A stretch of DNA of 64,000 nt from Monomorium pharaonis (lineage: Eukaryota; Arthropoda; Insecta; Hymenoptera; Formicidae): NCBI RefSeq assembly GCF_013373865.1, contig NC_050472.1:9543276-9607275 (forward strand), in the 5' to 3' direction. The notes under the pieces were generated by a model that searched no databases, was not told the origin of the DNA, and worked only from the letters and a program-made list of their open reading frames with translations. Position 1 is the stretch's first letter; every line of letters starts with the position of its first letter. The position numbers and the translations under genes are program-made. This document shows, piece after piece, positions 1-12,239 of the stretch.

Positions 1-45
1 CTTATGCTTATGGTTACGGAAATTCATGTGCGAGGGCCTTAACAG
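1..45. repeat. partial palindromic MITE end
   Basis: The first 45 bases (GAAATTCATGTGCGAGGGCC core) match the outer end of the palindromic MITE family seen in full at 61921-62068 and 62883-63043. The remainder of the copy would lie outside the window. Confidence 0.5.
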
Positions 46-962
46 ATCTAAGAGAAAGGTTATGTTCCTGCCTTACAATATGTCTAGTAACTGCCTAGTA
101 GTAATGTAGTCAGCAGAATTTACAGATGATGGTGCTAACATATAATGCAAAAAGCATGTCATGAGTATGTCAGGGCTAAATAACTCGTATTATTAACAAA
201 AGGTCTATTACAAAAGGTTCTCTTTTAAAAATCTTGCAGAACTAGTGTACATTGGTAATAAATTGGAATAAAACAAGTGTATTATGTTGCATTGTAGCGT
301 ATTACACTATTAGTTTAGGAAAGTCTTTGAAACAGAACAGGTGTAAAGAAAAAGTGAGATTACCCGGAGTGGAAATTGCAATCTCAGAACTGTCTAGCAG
401 TGGTCTAGTAAAGTTATGTGTTACAGATTCGTTTTCTAATGCGCAGTTCGTCGTTTAAGACATTGAAACCAATTTTATAAATCCTTCCAGTAGATACATA
501 AACAGTTAGTCAACGTAATTGTCTAGTAAATCATGGCTAACCGAAACACTGTGTTTGCATAATAACTTTTTCACTACTAGGCAATCCGTAGACATACTTT
601 TATGGAGTAATATAAGGATTGACTCTGTACCTGTGTGAACGCGACAGTCTTGTTCTATGATAACTATTATGTTTTCTGGAAAAGCAGCATCATATACTAT
701 CGTCGTTTCTATGTGATTACTAGACATCAACTGGATAACCCCAACTGATTACGAATACTCAGCCAAAAACGAGCTAGTATTAATCTAGAAACCTGAATGT
801 AGCCAAAATCATTTAATGATTGGATGTTGAATTAGAGGAATTAGATTTATTTTTACTCGAGTAATAGTATTATCTACACGATATGCTGACTACATTAGCA
901 TGATGCAGTTACTAGATATATCGTAAAGCAGGAACATAATCTTTCTCTTGGATCTGTTAACC
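39..962. repeat. foldback repeat, arms 39-114 and 886-960
   Basis: Bases 39-114 reappear in inverted orientation at 886-960 with a few mismatches (core ATGTTCCTGC and TCTAGTAACTGC). The left segment, extended to about 460, also has a diverged direct copy at about 2490-2870 sharing blocks such as ATGTCAGGGCTAA and CTGTCTAGCA. A further block at 660-720 recurs at 1003-1066 and inverted at 2400-2462. This is a family of old foldback repeats. No coding function is visible. Confidence 0.6.
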
Positions 963-1079
963 AATTTTACAACTGCTAGTAACTTATAGATTGTAACTAG
1001 ATTATATTTTCTGGAAAAGCAGCGCCATTTATTATCGTTGTGTCTATGTGATTACTAGACACTAACTACCCCTATAACT

Positions 1080-2390
1080 ATTTCTGCTGTGACAAATGTT
1101 GGCAACAGATTCTGTTGCCAAAAAGGCGACAAATGAGAAACATATCTTGTCATTGCAAACACTATTAGCAGATATTCAGCAAATATTTAGCAACGTCTGT
1201 CATCAGAATACATGACAAAATAATAGTGAACTGCGAGCAGATTTATTGAAAGTATTGATAACAGATTGACGACAAACACCAAAGTGAAAACAATGTCAGC
1301 AAATTGTCTGTAGAAATGCAACAACATTTGTGTGTCAAAGTACGCGACAGATTGATACCAGAAATGCAGCAGATCTGTCGCAATGTCAAATTGGCAATAA
1401 AAAGTGCGGCACCGTCGATAGACGGCTTACTTTCTCGGGAGTAAAATGCAGTCAACTCGCTACATAAAGACCACTCGCAACGCGATTAAGGTAAGCAAAA
1501 ATTATCTTCCTTCGCTGCACCTGCGGAGAAGTCCGATGTGGCGGAGGACCGCCACATTATACTTTTATGATACAGAACTGGTAGTATTTTCATTTTTTTG
1601 AGAGTGAGATTTAACTACAAAGAAATTTAATGAAATTAATTGCACCTAGAATAGATGATATACCTGCGATATAAAGGGAGAAAATAGATAGGTCAATTGA
1701 GGCCCTCCTATAGGAAATATTAGATGCTAAGGAGAGGGTTGGGTAAATTATTTAATCTGTTTTTACTCCTGAATTAATAAATCTTTTCAGGAGATTGCTT
1801 ACATCGATTCTCAAATAAAATTATAACTGTGATGAAAGAAGAAATGAAAAGATTCGACAAATCTGTCGCCAATCTGTCATCATTTATGAATACAAATCTG
1901 TTGCATATTTGGCGTAAATCTGCTGTGAGTTTACGTTGCAACATCTGTTCTCAATTTGCTGCGTGAATCTGTCATTGTATTGCTAGTGACAGGTCTGCTT
2001 TGGTGTTGCACCCAATTTAATATCAGGATTTGATAACAATTTTTGCTTGCAATTTGGGCGCACTCGAGGACACAGTAGAGGCCATGGTTTTGGCAACCTG
2101 ATTCCGCAAGAAATGTTTAGTAGTCTGCTGACAATTTGACAGCAAATGGTTAGTTGGGTATATCATACCAACTAATTACGAATATTCATATATATGTATC
2201 CTTATCATTGTTCTCGGATAAGAACTCGTCTGCAGGGTAGGTATAGTGGAATTTTTAAGAAGATTTCAATGGGAATTTAAGAATTTATAAATTTCTCTGA
2301 TTCAACATCCAGTCGTTAAATGGTATTGGTTATATTCACGGTTTTAGGTTAGTATTAGCTCATTTCTGGTTGAGTATTCGTAATCAGTTG
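1080..2390. other. no gene recognised
   Basis: AT-rich sequence with many short CAGATCTGTCGCAA-like words and stop codons in all frames. Nothing is recognisable as a gene or structured RNA. Confidence 0.5.
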
Positions 2391-2394
2391 GAAT

Positions 2395-2870
2395 TATACA
2401 GTTGGTATCTAGTAATCACATAGAAACGATGATAGTATATGATGCTGCTTTTCCAGAAAACAATCTAGTTACTGTCTAATTATTAACAATTTAAAATTAA
2501 TCGACAGGTCCAAGAAGAAAGTTATATTTCTTTATTATAAATGTCTAGTAACTATCTCGTGGAAACGTAGTCAGTTTTAATGCGCTATATAACGCAAAGG
2601 ACATATAGCGAATATGTCAGGGCTAAGTAGCCCGTATTAATTATAAATGGTCTGTTCTTGTCCAAAAACTTCTCAGAGTAGACAAGTATATTTGGTTTTA
2701 TTATAGCTTATTACACGAGTGTACACTAGTTTAAGTTCTTTGAAAAACACACAGAACAGATCTAAGAAGAAAATGAGTTAACCCTTAGTGGAAATTGCAA
2801 CCTCAGGACTGTCTAGCAATAGGGTAGTGAATTTATCTATTATATTATCTCCGTTCTTTTTTTAATGCTA
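2395..2870 (+). repeat. diverged second copy of the 39-460 repeat
   Basis: Direct, diverged copy of the repeat at 39-460. It is preceded at 2400-2462 by an inverted copy of the block at 660-720 (core CATAGAAACGATGATAGTATATGATGCTGC-type sequence). Confidence 0.55.
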
Positions 2871-2997
2871 GTCATTTAAGAAATTCAGTCCTTCTAATAG
2901 CTACACACAAGTTAATCAATATATAATATCTTAATGTTAAGAATTTCAAGTGATTTAGTCTCTGATATAACTTATGTAGGCTATGCGAAACATCCTT

Positions 2998-3075
2998 TAT
3001 TAATAGTTGCAGTAGCACAAGACGTAAGACGATTGACTGTAGAGTCAGGGGTCCCAGGTTCAAATCCCAGTAATG
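2998..3075 (+). repeat. possible tRNA-derived (SINE-like) fragment
   Basis: The segment contains GGTTCAAATCCC at 3056-3067, a good match to the RNA polymerase III B box. An A box and a pairing T stem are not clear (two mismatches in the T arm). It is at best a tRNA pseudogene or SINE head, not a functional tRNA. Confidence 0.25.
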
Positions 3076-3650
3076 TGGTAAGCGATTTTTTCCAATATTG
3101 AAATATTTATGTTACACATAATTAACAAGAGTTCCAGCATTAAAAGTTACTAGCATTGTCTCTAAAGGACAGTATTAATAGAATTACAAATTCTGATTAG
3201 CAAAATCTATCTAGGGGTGATATACGTCTGATGTAGAAAATAAATGTCATAAAGAAATGTCACAAAAAGAATTTTTACATTTTTTTATTTTCTATCTAGT
3301 CTCTATATAGTCCAGACTGTCTAGCTACTAAAGAAAGTGAGCGTTACATTATTGTCTAGTAACCAGCTCTGATTATCTATCTCATTACTGTATATATTAT
3401 TTTGTCTCGTCACTAGGTTATATTTTTTATGCAACTACTAGCCAAAGTAAGCGTTACATTACTGGCTCATCACTATCTAGACACACTAGCTAGTTATGAT
3501 GTTAGACACACCTTTTCTATGTCATGACTACACAGTCACTAGATGCAAATTCTACTCGGGAATTTCAACTTACTTTTTAGTAATTTTTTTCCGGTATTTT
3601 TTTTGCTTCTTTTTGTGTCTTCTATCAAACTGTCAAACTGTCAACTATAA

Positions 3651-3786
3651 TAAACTAGCAAACCACGACTCTCGCACACGAAGCGAGTCAAGCGAGACAG
3701 CCAATCGCAATCGGAATAAAGCGGCAACAATGCAATTGCGATTAGCAGGCAACTTTAGGATTACATGGCTATTTTATAAGAGGATT
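3651..3786 (+). repeat. copy of a subterminal repeat of the 34.7-43.0 kb element
   Basis: About 136 bp closely matching 42755-42893, including CGACTCTCGCACACGAAGCG, GGCAACAATGCAAT and TTACATGGCTATTTTATAAG. At 42.9 kb the same block sits just inside the terminal repeat of the TTAA-flanked element, so this is a fragment of the same repeat family. A looser relative is at 4085-4220 and 37555-37690. Confidence 0.7.
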
Positions 3787-4251
3787 ATTTTTCTCCTATA
3801 GGATAAAATAATTTTAATTAATATTAAAGTTAAACTGTGATAATAAAATAAAATTATCATTTCATTTTTAAATTGTTTTTTTTTTTATTTACTTTAAAGT
3901 AAAATATTTTATTTTATTTAATTCGTAAAAATCTAAATTTTTTATTTATTTCTAATTTATACAATAAAGTACAATCAAGATATAGTTTATAGGTAATACT
4001 CACTTGACAAAACTATTTGTTACGGTCATGTTTTTTATAATTCGATCAAATGAAATTCATTGCCTTTATTTACCCAAATTTTAACCAAATACTGCTGTCA
4101 CTTGCGAGCTGTCATTACATTTATCTCACGCAACACGAAGTAAGCGCAGCGAGAGAACCAATCAGCATCACGGAAAAGAGGCAACAATACTTTCGAGACT
4201 TTCGAGTATCGATAACCATCTCTATTTTAAGATAGGAAGATAGGATTATAA

Positions 4252-4825
4252 TTCACTTTTTCTTTACACTTGATTTACGCTCCATTAATTGTAAAGATAA
4301 AAGATATGATGGAATATTATTTGGATGTAATAGGATATCATAAGGTATTAATAAAATATCTTATATGAAATAAATAACTAATAAAAAATATTTAAAAAAC
4401 GTTTTCAAAATGTTTACAAAAATTATTTTATAAAATAAATAATTAATATAAAAAATACATACTGAAAAAGTATTATATAAACGTTACACCAATGTTTACT
4501 GAAACAACCCACACAGCACACTTTATCCTGAGGATATCCCAAATTATCCCAGACAGACGAAGGCGATCCCACGGATATCTCAATGAGTAGCTCCCGGGAT
4601 ATCCTACAAAAATATCTTAAAATATCGTAAAATATCTTAAGATATCATATGATATCTTATTAATATATTTCGATATCCCCAAAAAATATCTTAAAATATT
4701 ATAAGATATTGTAAGATATTTATTAATATCTTACGATATCCTATTACATCCAAATGATATTTCATCATATATTTTTTATCTCTACAATTAATGGAGCATA
4801 AATCAAGTGTAAAGGGAAAGTTAAT
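4252..4825. repeat. foldback repeat interrupted by MITE remnants
   Basis: The left arm 4252-4370 (TTTACACTTGATTTACGCTCC) pairs with the right arm 4690-4825 (GGAGCATAAATCAAGTGTAAA). Between the arms are repeated GATATCTTA words and a CCCACACAGCACACTTTATCC end at about 4507, which belongs to the family at 5816-5947. Confidence 0.65.
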
Positions 4826-5207
4826 TATAATGTAACAAAAGAGTGACAGAAGTGTAAATTAAATCTTTAAGAAACGTAGATTAAAACGTCAGAACATAAA
4901 GAAAATACACTTATGGAAACAATGTGGCATATTAATAATATGCCACATATACTAAAAAATTATAAAAAATGACATTAAAAAAATTTTTTGATTTTATACA
5001 AACAGAGCAAAAACAGATTTTTTAATAAGTTAGTCTACATACTATTTTGCGCGCATATATAAAAATAGTAAAAAAAGTAAAAAAAATTGTAAAACTTTAT
5101 ATTTATTTATAAAAATTTAAGTTAACTATACATGTTTTATCCTTCTGACAACATCTATTGTAATGATCTATAACAAATATGAATCCATAAACAAGAAGTG
5201 TTTATGG

Positions 5208-5293
5208 ATCACCACGAAGCGTTAGAATGCGTACGGTCTTCGAAGTCAAGCGACATCGGCGAAGGTTGACACTTGGATGGGTGACCGTTTTTT
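5208..5293 (+). repeat. 5S rRNA-derived fragment (pseudogene or SINE3-like head)
   Basis: The segment contains CGAAGTCAAGCGACATCGGC followed by ACTTGGATGGGTGACCG and a T run. These correspond to the internal promoter region and the highly conserved 3' half of eukaryotic 5S rRNA. The 5' third is degenerate, so this is a 5S pseudogene or the head of a 5S-derived SINE rather than a functional gene. It lies alone in AT-rich sequence. Confidence 0.7.
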
Positions 5294-5724
5294 CAGGTAT
5301 AGAGATATTAAACTATTAAACATGCTTTAACAGGTACGACTGTGGCTTGGCTGAAACATGTTATATTATAGTCTTCTTTCTCTTACAAAATTGCCGTAAA
5401 AGTAATTAGAATTTTTTATTTTTTGTTCAAGTTTTTTTCAATTCTTAGAAACTCTCGAAAATACTTAGAAATATTCAAAAATTTTTTTAATTAATCAAAA
5501 TTTTTTATTTTTAAAGTTTTTCCGAGAAACGTTTCAATTATAAAAAATCGAAACATTTATCAGAAATCCTGAAAACATTTTTTTTAATTCTGACAAATTT
5601 TTTCACTAAGGTATGTTACGATATCTTAGGAAATCCCTTGGACATCCTCTGGATATCGTTTGAGATATCTACAGGATGTCAAATCGGTGGACATTTGTGC
5701 ATTTCTTGGATATCCCTCTTTATT

Positions 5725-6040
5725 TACTTAAAAAATAATTTCAGTAAACATTTTTTAAACGTTTATTTAATATTTTGTAAATATTTTTTTTATTAGTTCT
5801 TTATTTGAAAATATTCCCACACAGCACACTTTATCCTAGGGATGTCCTTTTGGGATATCGCAGACGGTCCACGGATATCCAACGATATTGCGATATCCCA
5901 AAATGACATCCTAGGGACATCCCTAGGATAAAGTGTGCTGTGTGGGAATATTTTCAAATAAAGAACTAATAAAAAAAATATTTACAAAATATTAAATAAA
6001 CGTTTAAAAAATGTTTACTGAAATTATTTTTTTAAGTAAA
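5725..6040. repeat. long palindromic MITE
   Basis: Near-perfect palindrome with arms of about 150 bp centred near 5882. The core ends CCCACACAGCACACTTTATCC (5816) and its inverse (to 5947) are flanked by matching AT-rich arms (AAATATTTACAAAATATTAA type). Part of the same family is at 4507. AT-rich derivatives of the arm continue tandemly to about 6420. Confidence 0.8.
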
Positions 6041-6596
6041 TAATTAATAAAAAATAAATATTTATAAAACATTAAAGAAACGTTAAAAAAAATATTTAGG
6101 AATGTCATTTTTTTAAATAAATAATTAATGAGAAATAAATATTGAAAAAATATTATATGAACGTTACACAAATGTTTACTGAAACAATCTTCTCAAATGA
6201 AAAACTAATAAAAAATAAATATTTACAAAATATTAAATAAGTGTTTAAAAAACGTTTACTGAAATTATGTTGTCAATTAAATAATTAATAAAAGATAAAT
6301 GTTTATAAAATATTTAAAAAATGTTTAAAAAAGTATTTAGTGAAACATTTTCTTAAATGAATAAATAATGGCAAATAAATATTGAAAAAATGTTTAAAAA
6401 ACGTTTAAAAAGTGTTTATTGTGTTGTGAGCGAAGCACTAACAACCAATAAAATAATATGATAGAATATAAATATATAATATTAAAATTGAATTAAGAAA
6501 AGATATCATATAGCTCGCCGAGGAAGGCTCGTTATCACGAGGTGTCAAGTGACACATGCCTCGTGCGCTGCCGGCTGGCCATCGCACTCATAGAGA

Positions 6597-6900
6597 TATA
6601 TAATATAGAGTCAACCTTCTGTGAGCGGAGCTCACTTCTATGGGATAGAACGATATGTAGTAAGATGTTGTCTTCGTCACTCAGCTAGTTTGATGGGAGA
6701 TTTAGAGGCGCGCTCCCCGCTCCCCGTACCCCGCGGTACCGTTCGTACCCCACGCACGCTTCGATGTACGGCCTGTACGGGGAGCGGGGAGCGCTCTCCC
6801 GCCAGACTAGCTGAGTGACGAAAACAAAACCTTACTACATATCGTTCTATCCTATAGAAGATGCGGACAGCTCCGCTCACAAAAGGTTGACTCTATATTA
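6597..6900. repeat. palindromic MITE, ~300 bp
   Basis: Ends TATAATATAGAGTCAACCTT and AAGGTTGACTCTATATTATA are inverse. The arms share GGATAGAACGATATGTAGTAAG and CACTCAGCTAG, and the GC-rich centre (CGCTCCCCGCTCCCCGTACC) is itself an inverted repeat. The two small open frames on either strand are by-products of the palindrome. Confidence 0.85.
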
Positions 6901-6902
6901 TA

Positions 6903-9318
6903 CAGGGTGTCTGGTATTTTTTTATGGGATGTTTATGAGCAGATAGAGCGCATGAAACTGAACAGAAAAGTCCTTATCGTTTTTCCATTTTCGCAATAGT
7001 TAACAAGTTAGTGACTTGTAAAATTTTCTGTTTTAGCCCGGCCTACCGGCAAATGCAAGCGCGCCGAGCGCCCGGCCGCGGCGGCCGCCCCTCCCCAGCA
7101 CTTGAATCTTGAGATTGCTAGGCGCGCGGGAGGAGTTGTTACAACAAGCGACAATGGCTACGCACAAGTGACGCGTAACGCTAAATTCTCCCTTCGAGTT
7201 ATAATAGTTTCTTACCTTTTTTAATAAAAATGAAATTTTCTAATGATAAAAAGTATGTGTGTACATGTACATACATGTGTACAAAAAATATCAGTTTTAA
7301 TGCTTAAAGAAGTGATTACTAAATTTATTTTTTTAATAAATAACAATTATTTTTAATAAATATTTTTTGATGATAGTCGTAAACGTCGTAAACGGTCATT
7401 ATAAATTTTAGAAGAAGTTGTTATCAGACTCGAAACAAAATTTATGCTTCCTCAAAAAACATTAGAAAATTTTATTGATTAAAATGGAAATGACAACCAA
7501 ATAAAATGGTTGTTTCAACTTTATATTCTTAATTAAAAATTAAATAACTTGGATATTTATATTTTTAATAAAATTAATCCTTGTGATAGATTTTTATAAT
7601 ACACGGAAAAAGCTTTATGGTAAAAATTACTATGGTAAGTAGTAAACGTGGGCCAAGGAGGAATTATGAAAATTTTTATTATGTTTTTCATCAAATTACG
7701 ACAATATTTACACTACTTATATGATATAATTCTCTGAAATTTCTTCTTACAGTTCGTAGTTACTATCATAAACAATAAAATCATACATAATTTTATTATA
7801 AAATTTTTTCCGTGTAAATTTACAAATATATGAATTTATTAAATGTTTAAAAACTTACAAACAATATTTATTTAATTTAAGAAAATTTTAGTATGTAATG
7901 TGTGTGTAGGGGGGGGGGGTGTACATACATACGCGAGCTAAAGAATAATCACTTTGTGACAGGAAAATGATTATGCCTTAGTTCCGCGATTTTATATCAC
8001 TTTTACTATTTACGCTGATTACTATACACGTACACGTAAAAAAATATGATTCTAGTTAAAAAAAAATCAATTATTCACTTTTAATTTTATTTTTTTTTAT
8101 AATTATTTTATCTTTAATAACTGAAAAGAGTATTCTGTTGATAATAAACACCACACTTTACATAAAACAAATAATGTTTAACATTTTTGCGTATGTACAC
8201 ACACACACACACAAATTACACACAAATTATAAACCAATTCTTGAATTAAGGAATAATCATTTTCCTATCACAAAGTGATTATTCTTTAGTTCGTGTATGT
8301 ATGTACACTCCCCCCCTACACACACATTACATACTAAAATTTTCTTAAATTAAATAAATATTGTTTGTAAGTTTTTAAACATTTAATAAATTCATATATT
8401 TGTAAATTTACACGGAAAAAATTTTGTAATAAAATTATGTATGATTTTATTGTTTATGATAGTAACTACGAACTGTAAGAAGAAATTTCAGAGAATTATA
8501 TCATATAAGTAGTGTAAATATTGTCGTAATTTGATGAAAAACATAATAAAAATTTTCATAATTTCTCCTTGGCCCGCGTTTACTACTTACCATAGTAATT
8601 TTTACCATAAAGTTTTTTTCGTGTATTATAAAAATCTATCACAAGGATTAATTTTATTAAAAATATAAATATCCTAGTTATTTAATTTTTAATTAAGAAT
8701 ATAAAGTTGAAACAAACATTTTATTTGGTTGTCATTTCCATTTTAATCGATAAAATTTTCTAATATTTTTTGAAGAAGCATAAATTCTGTTTCGAGTATA
8801 TGATAACGGCTTCTTTTAAAATTTATAATGACAGTTTACGACGTTTAAGACTATCATCAAAAAAATATTTTTTATTAAAAATAATCGTTATTTATTAAAA
8901 AAATAAATTTAGTAATCACTTCTTTAAGCATTAGAACTGATATTTTTTGTACACATGTATGTACATGTACACACATACTTTTTGTCGTCAGAAAATTTTA
9001 TTTTCATTAAAAAAGGTAAGGAACTATCATAACTCGAAGGAAGAATTTAGCGTTACGCGTCGCTTGTGTGTAGCCATTGTCGTTTGTTGTAACAACTCCC
9101 CCCGCGCGCCTAGCAATCTCAAGGTTCAAGCGCTGGGGAGGGGCGGCCGCCGCGGCCGGGTGCTCAGCACGCTCGCATTTGCCGAGCTAATACAGAAAAT
9201 TTTACAAGTCACTAACTTGTTAACTATTGCAAAAATGGAAAAACGGTAAGGACTTTTCTGTTCAGTTTCATGCGCTCTACCTGCTCATACATCCCATAAA
9301 AAAATACCAGACACCCTG
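6903..9318. mobile_element. 2.4 kb foldback element with ~1.1 kb inverted arms
   Basis: Terminal CAGGGTGTCTGGTATTTTTT at 6903 is mirrored by its inverse ending at 9318. The two arms (about 6903-7985 and 8245-9318) stay alignable throughout, including a GC-rich block at 7035-7130 and 9093-9190, and surround a ~260 bp loop with a CA microsatellite. The ends abut TATA on both sides, compatible with a short target duplication in AT sequence. No transposase frame is visible. The element is therefore a non-autonomous foldback transposon of unassigned superfamily. Its transcripts would form a kilobase-long hairpin. Confidence 0.85.
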
Positions 9319-9329
9319 TATATATATAA

Positions 9330-10490
9330 AGTACTGGACAAAATTTAAAGAATAAAAGTTTAAAATAGCGCCATGTTTGTAAAAGTTGAGAAAAAAATCT
9401 GAATTTTTTTATATGATGTAGCGCAAAGTGTCGACTTGATCTCTGAAAAATCTCCACGCGGTGGGTCCAGTAGTTTCGGAGTTATGCCCCTCGAAGTAAC
9501 TCCCGGTCAAAAAGTTGCAAGGTTGCAATTTGGAAAGTACAAAACAATCTGATGTGGAAAACAAAGCAGAAATATTCGGAAATCGGCTAAGCCGATTCTA
9601 TAAGTGTCGCTCAGAGTGTCCCTAGTGCGCCCTGATACCCTCATCCCTTTTCAACCCTGAATCGCAATCTCTTAAGACTGACAGTGGTCACAGCGTTTTG
9701 CGTCGCGTCCGTCCAGCCGAGGACAACTCTCTAGCACCGCTTGACTATAAAACCGTTACATTTCGAAGGTCTCACCCTTCTATGACTTTTACTATCCCGC
9801 GAGGGTGGGTTGGACAATTACTAACACTAATCAGCACCCGCAGATGCCTCCATGCATTCAAAAAATTCGGAAATGGGCCGGACCGCATCCGTAAAGGCCT
9901 CTGGCACTCCTCTTTAACCACGCACGAAATCCACCCCGTTTAATCTCTACCTGCTACTCCTTCAGTCGTTCAGCGAGTCGCGGTTGCGCTAGGCTACAGG
10001 TGATCGCTTCAGGGCACGACTTGCATAAATTAATTTACAGTTTTCCGGGGAAGAAGGGAAAGGGGGGATTTTAAGATGCTTCATAGCATTAAAATTTAGT
10101 TTAGTTACTGTGTCTTAAGTCTGACGAATCCTGTCGGCGCGCAGTTTAAAATAAAAATCTAAGAAAATTAAAATTTAATAAAAGAATTATATCCGTCAAG
10201 ATCCGATGTTTAAACGTTATAGGCAATTTGCAACTTATTGATATGTTTAACGTATTACGGTCGGTTAGAAATAATGTATTTGTATTAAAAAATAATAATA
10301 AATAATTTTTGTATAAAAATCCGTTCTTATACCTGATGCATTTATTTCATATCATTATTTTTATAGAGAAAATAAAATTTTTGCCCTTTTATTTTAAAAA
10401 ACAATTTCTTGTGATTTCGCACATTTAAATTTATTTTGTATTATGTAAAAAAATAAGAGCAATGTAAAATAAAATATTACTTATTGTTAG
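9330..10490. other. no gene recognised
   Basis: Mixed-composition sequence. The part at 9440-10010 is more GC-rich with short open frames but no recognisable domain. The part at 10130-10490 is AT-rich intron-like DNA upstream of the fasciclin exon. Confidence 0.4.
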
Positions 10491-10520
10491 ATTTATGTAA
10501 TAGCATTCTCCTTAAAAACA

Positions 10521-10593
10521 CATATACGCACGCACGCACGCACACACACACACGCACGCACGCACACACACATACACACACACACACACACAC
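10521..10593. repeat. (CA)n/(CACG)n microsatellite
   Basis: Runs of ACGCACGCACGC and CACACACACA, followed at 10603-10620 by a T run and an A run. Confidence 0.9.
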
Positions 10594-10921
10594 TTGGTGC
10601 CCTTTTTTTTAAAAAAAAAGGTAATTCATTATGTGCTACCTTTTGCGAGACTTTAAACGTGCTTAAATGCGATACGTGAAATAAGGATAATAAAATTCGT
10701 AGTTACGTAATTACAAAAATTTTCGCGGAGACGTCCGCTAGCGAGAAACGCGATTCATCAGTCGTCAATAAAAGAAAAAATAATACACGATCACTACCAA
10801 AACAAAATTTATCCTTGTGAAAGTGTCAGTAACATTTTGCTCGTTTTTTTGAAAATTTATGCAACAACTAACGAAAGATTTTCGTTCAAATATCATCATT
10901 GATCAAATCTTTTTTTTTCAG

Positions 10922-11115
10922 GTTTTTCTTTGGACTGGGGGACTACAACTATGAAAGTCCTCTATCCAGATATTGAATGCACAAATGGTGTCATTCATGT
11001 GATCGATGGAGTGTTTCCTAAGAAGAGCGGTTTCCAAATGACAAGCGGTGCGTCGCTGTTCACCTTTGCACCCCAATTAATCATGATACTGATAATTAAC
11101 AAGTGGCATCTGTAA
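10922..11115 (+). CDS. Fas1: terminal exon of a fasciclin-1 (FAS1 domain) gene
   Basis: A polypyrimidine tract (TTTTTTTTCAG) ends in a splice acceptor at 10920-10921. The exon then reads to a TAA at 11113-11115 with the first intron phase 1. The peptide contains IECTNGVIHVIDGVF, the conserved H2 signature near the end of fasciclin-like FAS1 domains. After a short linker it ends in a hydrophobic stretch (SLFTFAPQLIMILII) typical of a GPI-anchor signal, as known for insect fasciclin-1, a cell-surface adhesion protein of axons. No other FAS1 exon is recognisable upstream in this window, so the rest of the gene must lie across a long intron to the left. The open frame starting in-frame at 10930 has no real start codon. 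This is the only convincing host gene part here. Confidence 0.75.
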
Positions 11116-11507
11116 AAATTATCATCACCGCGTCGCATCGTCATAAAAATTTTTTTTGGGAGCCGTCTGCGATTGTACTCGAACGACGATGACGACGCAA
11201 CGCGGGAAGGCACAGCAGGTACATACCGAAAAATCTCAATTTTCCGGGATGGAATAAGGACTATTAGTAAAGTTCACACACTTCCTTTGCATCAAGTCTA
11301 AAAAAGTAGAAAGAAAAACAGAGAGATTTGAACGGGAAATCCCTAAGAAAAAAAAAAATAATATATATATATAATTATAAATTAGAATAGATTCTTAAAA
11401 ATTGATCGTTCGATTTCCCTTCTGAAAAAGCTGCCTGGCGCGCGGTACGTAATATAATCATGGGTGCCCTTATTAACCATAACTTATGCCGTCGAGTGAG
11501 GCCCGAT

Positions 11508-12160
11508 TGCGCACATAAGCGATTGGACACAGTAGTATTTCCCGATTGGACACAGACCCGATTGGACACGGACCCGATTTGACACGGACCCGATTGGACC
11601 CGGACCCGATTGGACACGGACGCGATTGGACACGGACCCGTTTGCACACGGACCCGATTGCACACCGACCCGATTGCGCACCGACCCGATTGCACACGAC
11701 CCGTTTGCACACGAACCCGATTGCGCACCGACCCGTTTGCACACCGACCCGATTGCACACGGACCCGATTGCGCACCGACCCGTTTGCACACGGACCCGA
11801 TTGCGCACCGACCCGATTGCACACGACCCGTTTGCACACGAACCCGATTGCGCACCGACCCGTTTGCACACCGACCCGATTGCACACGGACCCGATTGCG
11901 CACCGACCCGTTTGCACACGGACCCGATTGCACACCGACCCGATTGCACACGGACCCGATTGCACATCGACCCGATTGCGCACCGACCCGATTGCACACG
12001 ACCCGTTTGCACACGAACTCGATTGCGCACCGACCCGTTTGCACACCGACCCGATTGCACACGGACCCGATTGCGCACCGACCCGTTTGCACACGGACCC
12101 GATTGCACACCGACCCGATTGCACACGGACCCGATTGCACATCGACCCGATTGCGCACAA
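11508..12160 (+). repeat. 16-bp minisatellite array
   Basis: About forty units of a 16-bp consensus CCCGATTGCACACGGA with variants (TTTGC/ATTGC, GCGCAC, CCGA/GGA). Longer blocks of units recur (the ACACGACCCGTTTGCACACG junction at about 11695, 11821 and 11998), showing a higher-order structure. Because 16 is not a multiple of 3 and the unit contains no stop in any reading frame, it creates long spurious frames on both strands. Confidence 0.95.
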
Positions 12161-12205
12161 ATATATTATTGTACGCACCTGAGCATTCAGCTTGTTAGAA
12201 ATTGT

Positions 12206-12229
12206 CACACACACACACACACACACACA
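12206..12229. repeat. (CA)n microsatellite
   Basis: Twelve CA dinucleotides directly after the minisatellite. Confidence 0.95.
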
Positions 12230-12239
12230 TTATTTATAT

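Noticed and set aside
2998..3075. Functional tRNA gene
   Set aside because: B box present but no A box, T stem mismatched and no acceptor stem.
11508..12160. CRISPR-like array
   Set aside because: Head-to-tail units without unique spacers in a eukaryotic genome; a minisatellite.
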